Shown piece after piece: positions 53,301 through 62,300 of a DNA stretch of 64,000 nucleotides. The DNA lies in contig NC_092564.1 in the NCBI RefSeq assembly GCF_037975245.1, forward strand, positions 23,946,484 through 24,010,483. Direction: 5' to 3'. Within the stretch, counting starts at the first letter, position 1; each line of letters starts with the position of its first letter. The DNA is from Apostichopus japonicus. Lineage: Eukaryota > Echinodermata > Holothuroidea > Aspidochirotida > Stichopodidae. Under the pieces are notes generated by a model, which was not told where the DNA came from, did no database searches, and saw only the letters and a list, made by a program, of their open reading frames with translations. A program made the position numbers and the translations under genes.

Positions 53301-56300
53301 AAGGGTAAATAACTTGATACTCCAAGGTATATAGTTGGAAGTATAATAATTTCATACTCCATGGTATATAGTGGGAATGTGTATACTAACTTGATACTCC
53401 ATGGTTTTTAGGTGAGAAGGGTAAAATAACTTGATACTCCAAGGTATATAGTGGGAATGTGTATAATAACTTGATACTCCATGGTTTATACGTGAGAAGG
53501 GTATAATAACTTGATACTCCATGGTATATAGTGGGAATGTGTATAGGAACTTGATACGCCATGGTATATAGTGGGAAGTGTATAATAATTTCATATTTTA
53601 TTTTATAGTTTATATAAAACTTGATACTTCATTATACTTGGTAGGGAGTTGTATGATAGCTTCACACTTCATCATACATGGAAGCAAGTGTATAACAATA
53701 ATAATTTAATATAGTCATGTTTTATGAAATAGACTCAAGAAGCTTTTATAGAAACAAGCAAGGGACACAAATTGTATGTCATTCCTATCGGTAATACAAA
53801 TAAAACCAAATCTCAAGCCTGCAAACTACTTATAGGTAGGTATTTACCAAGCAATGACTAATGTTTTATTAGGCTGGTTCAAAATACCATTCTTGACTCC
53901 AGTCAGATTAACTTAACAAAGCCACTTCAAAGAAAGAAGGCCACGTTACTACTTCACAATGTGACATCCTTCTGCGCCTGTTTTGTCCCTTAGCTGTATT
54001 GTTTGCATTCTGCTCGCTTGCACCTTCGTTATTTATGTACTATATACAGTTATTGGTAATGGAAGGGGGTGGGGGGGGGAGCTACTGGAGTGTGAATCAC
54101 CTTTGTATACTGTATAGGAGATGCTTGCCTTTACCTTGACTGACTTTATTGACATTTTAACCACAAGCAGAAATATTGACTTGAAAATTTGCTAACCAAG
54201 ATATATATGTGCTTTGTGAGGTACTGAAATGTACTGTACAGAACTGCATTGTATTGTTGTGACTGGTATGCTTTGGTGAGTAGGGAAAACAGTACAACGT
54301 GTATAACGTATTGGTATGTACTTAACTTTGTCATGGTTTATTGTGGTACGACACAACATATGACAATATGGCATGGCATTACAACATGACATTTCATATT
54401 ACAACATGACATAACATATTACAACATGACATAATATATAACATGTTTTTAACATATTACAACATAATGTAACATATTGCAACATGACATAATATGTAAC
54501 CATCGTAGAATATTGTTGTGAACTGATGTAATGTGGAGCGATATCGTACTTGGGTATTAATACATTTTAGTGATTGTGAAGCCCGGTCAAAACTTACCTT
54601 TAATTTAAAACTTACCTTTAAGTAGGATGATTATCTGAAAATGTTATATCTCAAGATGTGCTATTGTAGGGGAGGTGGTGGGGGGGGGGCGGGGCTGATT
54701 GGGACTGTTTGGAAGAGGAAGTTGGAAAAATGGGAGAAGAGTGGTTCAAGTTGTACCTGAGCAAAGGTTGAAGACATGGTGCACGCAGCTTATGTAATAT
54801 TTGCCCCATATGCATTATGTTTCATCAGTATTGTTCTGCAATTATCAAGCACAATGGCATTCAAAATTAACCAGTGTACGATTTCCAAAACCTTATGCTT
54901 TCTAAGTTTATCAACTTAAAAGATTTGGAGGTATCTGTACATATCATTTGCCCTACTAATTGTGTATTCAAATTGAGAGTTCAAATTGAGAGTCCTCACT
55001 TATAATCACAGGAGTGAGCTGATCCCCATAAGAGGGGGGGGAGGGGGAGGATACCGGTGGGGCAGGGTGATATATATATTCCTCATCTTCATTCCTGCTC
55101 TAGCGATATTCCATTCAGCAGGTCCGCAAGAGATTTGTATGTTTGACGTCCAGCATTTGCTCGCTCTTTGTGATAATTTGAAAATTGTTCAGAATTTTTC
55201 CTGTACATTTACGCATTTCATTTTTGTATCCTTCCCCCTTCCTTCAGTTCCGGGACTCTTTAGGATACCTGATGCAAAAGCTGAACTCGACGACTCCTCA
55301 CTACGTTCGCTGCATCAAACCAAATGACTTGAAACAGCCATTCACGTAAGCCCGTCCTATCTGAACTTTCTAAGAGAGAAAAACCACATTATTTATAGTT
55401 ACAGTAGCTTAAATTCAGAGTTGTATGTATGGCTTATATAGTGAAGAGCATTAATGGAAAGGGATTACAAGGTATAACATAAATTGGGTTCTGTCCTTAT
55501 TCACAACATTAAATTTACATGAATAGAAGTTGTTATTTTTTCATCGTTTTCATTCACAAAATGTTTCAAATGCCCGCAAAATTGACACCAACTCCAGAGA
55601 TATATAAGATTTATAAGATTGAATTAATTCTTTGGTTAACTTCAATTCAATAGAGTTACCGTACCTCTAGACTTTTAGAAGATCTTTTTTGTGGATAATT
55701 TATACTCGTAAAACTTGGAAATGTATTAGATGAGCAGTTTTATTCTGATCGTGAAGATTTTATCACTCTATGTTAGCAAAACTTCCAGGTTGTATTAACA
55801 TATGGCAATATTTATCATTCCTTGTTTATAATATCTTAGTATAGGTTGGTTTACGCATTCATCCGTACCAAATTTGTGTCATTTATCTCGGCATTGTTTT
55901 TTGTGTGTGTTCATTTTAAAATATATTTTATCTGTTAAGTCTCACTCTAATGTTTTGTTTATTAATTTGTCCTTATAATTTGTCCTTTGTTATCTTTGTC
56001 TTCTTTTACTTTGTATTTTCCTGTTTGATATTTTCTAATTTAATTTCCTTTTCCTATTTTTATTATTATTATCATTATTATTATTATAATTATTATTATT
56101 ATTATTATTATTATAATTATTATTAGTATTAGTATTATTATGATAATTATATCTATTACTATTATTATTATTACAATGTTTTTTCGTTTCTATGTACAAG
56201 TCTGTTCTATATTAACTATAGATAGTTCTGGCTTTATATCAAGCTACCCTCAGGTTTAGGAACATAAATAATTGATTAATTACATATCGCACTGTTCCCT

Positions 56301-59300
56301 TTCACAGTTTTGAATCTAAAAGAGCGGTTGAGCAGCTTCGAGCCTGCGGTGTTTTAGAAACGATTCGTATCAGTGCAGCTGGATATCCGTCAAGGTCAGT
56401 GACTCATTCTAAACAGCTGGGTTTATTCATAACATAATGTTGCTATTGTCATGTAAATGAATGAACACAAATACATTGTTAATCTGTTACATCAGTGTAA
56501 CAACAGATGTTTGAAATCTCAAGAATGTCAGATAATTTAAAAAAAAAATAAATATGTTGTAGCTTTTTGAGTGATTCTGGCATGGAATTTTATTAGAGTT
56601 GTATAAGATTATTATTTAAGATCAACCAATATGTTCCATTTATTAGATCAGTGAAGTTAAAGAGTTAAGTTTGGAAGTATTTGAGGTGTAAATCAAGTAG
56701 ACATAGTAATGACATGTTGAGTTGTTAAATGAGTCGGTGTACGCACAGCATGATCTCTTATTTGCATAATATATACGTTAGTGGCTCATGTGGACACTAT
56801 TAATATCCTTTGCCCCTGTAACATAAGTTGTTAGCTCATGGAGACACTATGTATAACCATGACCCCTGTTTTAGTTGCATTAGGTGATAGCTAATGTGGG
56901 CACTTTATCATCCCAATATCCCTCTCCTGTGATACGTAAGTTGTTAGCTCATGTGGACACTATGTAGTACTATTACCCCTGCAGTAGCTACATTAGGAGA
57001 TAGCTAATGTTGGCACTTTATCATCCCAATATCCCTCTGCTGCGATACATTAGTTGTTAGCTCATGTAGACACTATGTATTACAGTTTAATTTCATAGAT
57101 TAAGAAAACGTTCATGAGTACATTTTCTCATCTCATTGTATCTCTTCTATGATGTATAAGTTGATAGCTCAGTTGGACAATAACTGATCCGTCTTTCCCT
57201 CGCTGTCAAACATAACAATATAAAGCATGTTGTGAGTAAGTGACCAACCTGGCATAACAATATAAAGCATGTCGTCAGTAAGTGACCCACCCAGCATAAC
57301 AAATATAAAGCATGTGGTCAGTAAGTGACCGACCCTGCCCGGACATAGCCGACTCTAGAGACGCACTCCTGTTGAGTTCTGTCGTTGATTCACTCTGTCA
57401 CCAATTTATTACATCCTGTTGCCAGTTTATGTCACTCTAAGGCTAGTAACAAGAGTAAGACAATATGACAGGTGTGCAATGGGAGTCTTTGTAACAGAAG
57501 AGAGTGAGATAGGGAGAGCAATGGTTTTATGACTACCCCTACCACCAGATGTCATTTGTCATAGCTCACAAGAAAGAGGAAAAAGCAGAAAGGCTTAGTC
57601 ATGTAATAAATTGGCATAACTCTTGTTTACAGTGGTTGAAGTTTTCAATATTTTTTCATTTTTTTCTTGATTCTCTGTTACCTATAATAAAATGGATTTC
57701 TCATTATAGACACACTATGGGGATTTCTTCTTTTGAATAGGTTTTCAAGCTCTAGCACTAGTACTATGAAAAATAAGAAAGTGCTATTTAAATATGATAA
57801 TTTTGTGGGGGAAGGGGGGGAGGGGCATTCATTTTAATGTGCAGACTTATGTAATGTGCTCCTGATGTGACACTACTCTTGCTTGAAACCATTTCATTTC
57901 TTTGAACATGTCATTTATTTGTTAATAAACTGTCGAATTGTTCAGTTATCTCCACCTCCTCCACTTACCCCCACCCCATCATCATTTTCTGAAGTTTACA
58001 TATGTTACTATGCAGTTTGTGATAATGTGAACACTTCTGTAGTATCCCTGTTTCTTCCCACGATGCATCTAAGGATGGGAAGTTACTGTGTTGTTATTGC
58101 TTGGGTGGTTTTCCTTCCTTCAGGTCTGAAGCTCTCTATGTTGTTGACCAATATAAGCAGTAGTAAATAACGGTAGCATCCTGGATATTTATTGGTGCTA
58201 TGTCAGTCTCTTATTAAGCAATTACCTGAGCCCTTGATTGATCTGCAGGGTGTTGGTTGTTGATCACATGTGTCATAGGCTGTGTTGTAGGGGTCACTCT
58301 GATTGTGGGGAATCATGTACAGTTAGCAGGAAGTGTATTCCCTGGTGGGTCTCAGCGAGAGACCTCTCGATACCCATAATAGAGGGAGAGTAATAAAGTG
58401 TGTTTTACGTTTTAAATCTTTTTCACAGATGGACCTATACAGAATTCTTCACCCGGTATCGAGTATTGATGCAAAAGAACCACATAAACAAGAACAATAT
58501 CAGAGGATCCAGCGAGAAAACTCTCCATGCACTCATCCCAGTTAGTATGATTCCTCTCAGTCAATCCAACTTCTATTAAGGTCTTGTATTTTCTCCCTTT
58601 GGTCGATTCTGATAGAAACTGTGACAACAGTTGCAATGAAATCTAACATCGAGATGAGTTTGCGTTCAAGCCCTCGTAAACTAAAGTGGGAGAAGGTTTT
58701 GCACTCAAGCCCTTGTCAGCTTAAATGAACGTTGATAAATGAAATGCTGCTTCATATGATTAGCTGCCATTTTTTTTAATGTTAAACAAAATGTGGCAGT
58801 ACAGAAAATTATAAACTACAATATTGATAACAATAATTCAATAGTACTGGGAACACTATATATGTTATTCTTAGTACTGGGAACACTATATGTTATTTCA
58901 TAGTACTTTAAACCCTGTATATTGTTCATAGTGCTTGAAATATTGTTCATACTACTTGAAGAACTATTTGGCATTCATATTACTTGAAGGGTTCTATGGT
59001 GATCATATCATATGTATGGTGTTTACATAGCTATAAGCATTATGTGGTGCTTTAGGTGCCTAATATCACAGTGTGTGTTGTTTGCACGATGATGTAAACA
59101 GTGTTATAAGATGTAAATAGTGTTAAATATGGCTGAGTGTTTGACTTGGATGTATTACAAGAGGCATAACTCATCAGAAGTATCTTCTTCGTCTACGTAT
59201 CCAAATATCAGTAACCGATGCATGTTCTTTGGCTACATATCCATATATCAGTAACCGATGCACGTCATTATCTCTTGCAACTTTGCGTCTGCAGGATCCC

Positions 59301-62300
59301 GACAAGTACCAGTTCGGTAAGACCAAGATCTTTTTCCGAGCCGGGCAAGTGGCCTACATGGAGAAACTGAGGGCGGATAAACTCCACGCAGCGTGCGTGT
59401 TGATGCAGAAGACGGTCCGTGGGTGGGTGCAGTGGAAGAAGTATCAACGGACAAGAAAAGCGATCATTTTACTGCAGAAATACACCAGAGGATTCTTGGC
59501 TAGAAAGTAAGGAATATACATCATAGAATAATTAATTAGTGTATTTATGCTGAATTGTGCTCTTCAAGGAGACACAGACCCAACCATCATTTTTGGCTAA
59601 TATGACAGAGATCTTTGTGAAGACCAATTCCCACTAAGATCTGGGAACCTTTCCTTTCTTTTCTCTTTGGTTTACTTTTCATATTTTCAGAGTAGAACGT
59701 TAACAGTGTTGACATTGAAACCAAATGCCATTGTTAGATCATATTAAGAGGGTTCAATATTTTTGCTTAAGTATTTGCAAAATCCATCTCCATTACAGAA
59801 AATAGTCTGGAATAAAATGAAGGAGAATATAACATATTGAAGCAAAATATGGCTCTAGGATGTCATATTTAAACTTGATCAGGTCTTCAGCCTTGTGTGT
59901 GAATTAAACAAAAAATTAAATAAGTGATGTCCCCTAAATGGAATAAGTGTATCGTTAGCTGTATAGGAAAGTCCTTCAAGGCAGTTATCTCTATCAAATA
60001 ATGATGGTTTTGTTGGTGTCTCCTTTAGCGGTTGAAGTTCATCCTGTCCACTTTGCAGCATCCTTCATGAAAGTCTCTCCACCAATGTTAGTTACATCTT
60101 CAAGATAAATCCAATCTATGTACTCTGTCTTTATTGAAGGTATAGCTAGCCCTAACCTGCCTTCATCACGGTTTCTCATTGAAACATGTTCTTTGTGCTA
60201 TTACCATCATCCACACCGTCCTCCTGTCCTCACCTAGCATTACCTTCATATCACCCCATTATGAATGATTATCTTCATTACATAGCCCCTCTCAGTGTCC
60301 ACACTGTATTACTATCGTATGCACGCTCTCTTATACTAGCTAGTTGTCAATTTACCCCCCGCCCCCCTCACCACAAATCTTACCCCTACATCATGTTGAC
60401 CAGGACACTGCATGTGTCACTAAAATCTCAAGAGGGTTTGTGACATATTAAGACTTGGCATAACTGTCATTCTTACATCTTATCCTGACACCCAGTTCTA
60501 TTTAAAATGCTAAAAATACATGCGATGTGTAACATAGGTGGGTTCACAATTTATAATCCTTTAATGGAAAAAAAGGCCTTTAAACGGATTACTGTTTGGG
60601 TATGTAGGTTGGATGAACTATTAAAATCCTTTTAGGAAATTGGACTATAATTGCTGTCCCTTTGATCTTAAATGTACACATTGCAACACATAAAGACTGC
60701 TTCTAAATGCATTATTCATATGATATCATTCACTACATTCACCTGTTTAATTGTTTTAATCATTGTGTTTATTCTGTGGGAGTTTTCCTTTGAAGTGTTT
60801 TTACTTTAGACACAAATCTGTGAATTTGGCGGGTGGTAAAGTTCATCACTTTATTCAAATATCAACTTTGGTGAATAGAGTTTGATTTAGTTAAATATTA
60901 GACTAGGTTTTAGTTGCATCCATTTTGTGCTGTAGATCATGTAGGACCTAGATTAATTATTGAGTAGTACATTTTGAAAACTAGCCTTTTTTCGCTTGAG
61001 GTGTGAAGCCTCTCCTGTGACATTCATCGCAATGAACTGGCAATAAATTTCACCTGATTAACATATTAGAATCAGGACAAGCCATGCTGAGACTAACTAT
61101 GAATTTATTGCGACTGTTTGGATGCAAAGGAATGACTCAATCGAATTTTTCAAAGAATATAAGTTTTGTAAATTAATTGAGAATTTCTGAACGGTTTTCA
61201 GAGGGAACCAGATTCTGTAGAAGGTAACTTTAGGAGGTTTTGAAACTTAAACAATGATCACTTTTTCTAATTTTTAGGCTGACGAAATTCTTGCGAGCTA
61301 CGAAGGCTGCTATATGTATACAGAAGGCATGGCGACGCTACAAAGCCCGCAAGGCCTACCTGAGAATCAGGAACTCAGTCCTAACCATCCAGTCGTACTA
61401 CAGAGGGCTGGTTGGAAGAAGGTGAGAGATTACATTTTGAAAGACTCCATATAGTAGGCCCGTCAAATTTAAATTGCTGTCAGTATTAAATTTTGAGATA
61501 ATTAAAGAAGGTAACAAGCTTCCTTCCTCCCTGATGATATTATTTCCTGCCCGAGGTTGAAAAGAACAGAATTGATGCTGAGGCAACGGTTGTGTACTAG
61601 TTTATCAAATTAGAATGGAATCATACCTGTGTGTGAAAGATAGCAATCTAAATATGGACCAATAAAATGTGATACTTCAATTTAATTTCTTTCTCTTTCC
61701 ACCCAAAAATAACCAACAAAAAACCCAGACATTTCCAAGAAGAGTTGCAGTTACAGAAGGCCTTAATCATTCAAAAGTACTTCCGAGGATGGAACGCTAA
61801 GGCGAGGTATCATCGAACCCGTAGGTCGATAATTCTCCTCCAGTGTTGCGTGAGAAGGATGAGAGCCAAGAAGGAACTAAAGCAACTCAAGGTAAGAGAG
61901 AATTGCTTCTTTGATATTTTACCAGGAAGGGTTGTTTCTAATTAATAGCAGAAACAAAGACCCCATTAATCAGCATTATGGTAGCTTGGTTGATGTAATG
62001 GGGTGTGATGGGGTGTAATGGGGATCTGGAGCAGAGAGAATGAGAGGTGCTATACTAGCTAAACGTAAGGATAAAGCGCAGGATGAGTACCATAAGTACC
62101 TGAAGTAGTGTAGAAGTTCCATAATGGCTTCCTAGAAAAGGGGTGAGGTTGCATGGGGTGGTGGGGGGGGAGGGCATTGAGGATGGGAAGTGGGAGTGGT
62201 TACTTACAAAGTTTTATGGCAAGGGATGAGTGTCTAGAATGAAGTAGAACAAGCTAACATAGTGCAGAAATGTCATAACGGTCTTGTAGGGGGAGGTGGG

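Larger units (their letters stand above)
52233..55247 (+). other. Intron 14 (3.0 kb)
   Basis: Dominated by a ~40-bp minisatellite (52725-53640); also a degenerate ~21-bp repeat (54355-54500) and G-runs near 54068, 54675 and 55034. The T/C-rich acceptor precedes exon 15. Confidence 0.85.
56395..58428 (+). other. Intron 16 (2.0 kb)
   Basis: Holds a ~113-bp repeat (56775-57190), a 43-bp repeat x 3 (57210-57335) and a G-run near 57806. Confidence 0.8.

Noticed and set aside
52656-53594. Several minus-strand open frames rich in Tyr, Ser and His
   Set aside because: Produced by the ~40-bp minisatellite read in different frames.
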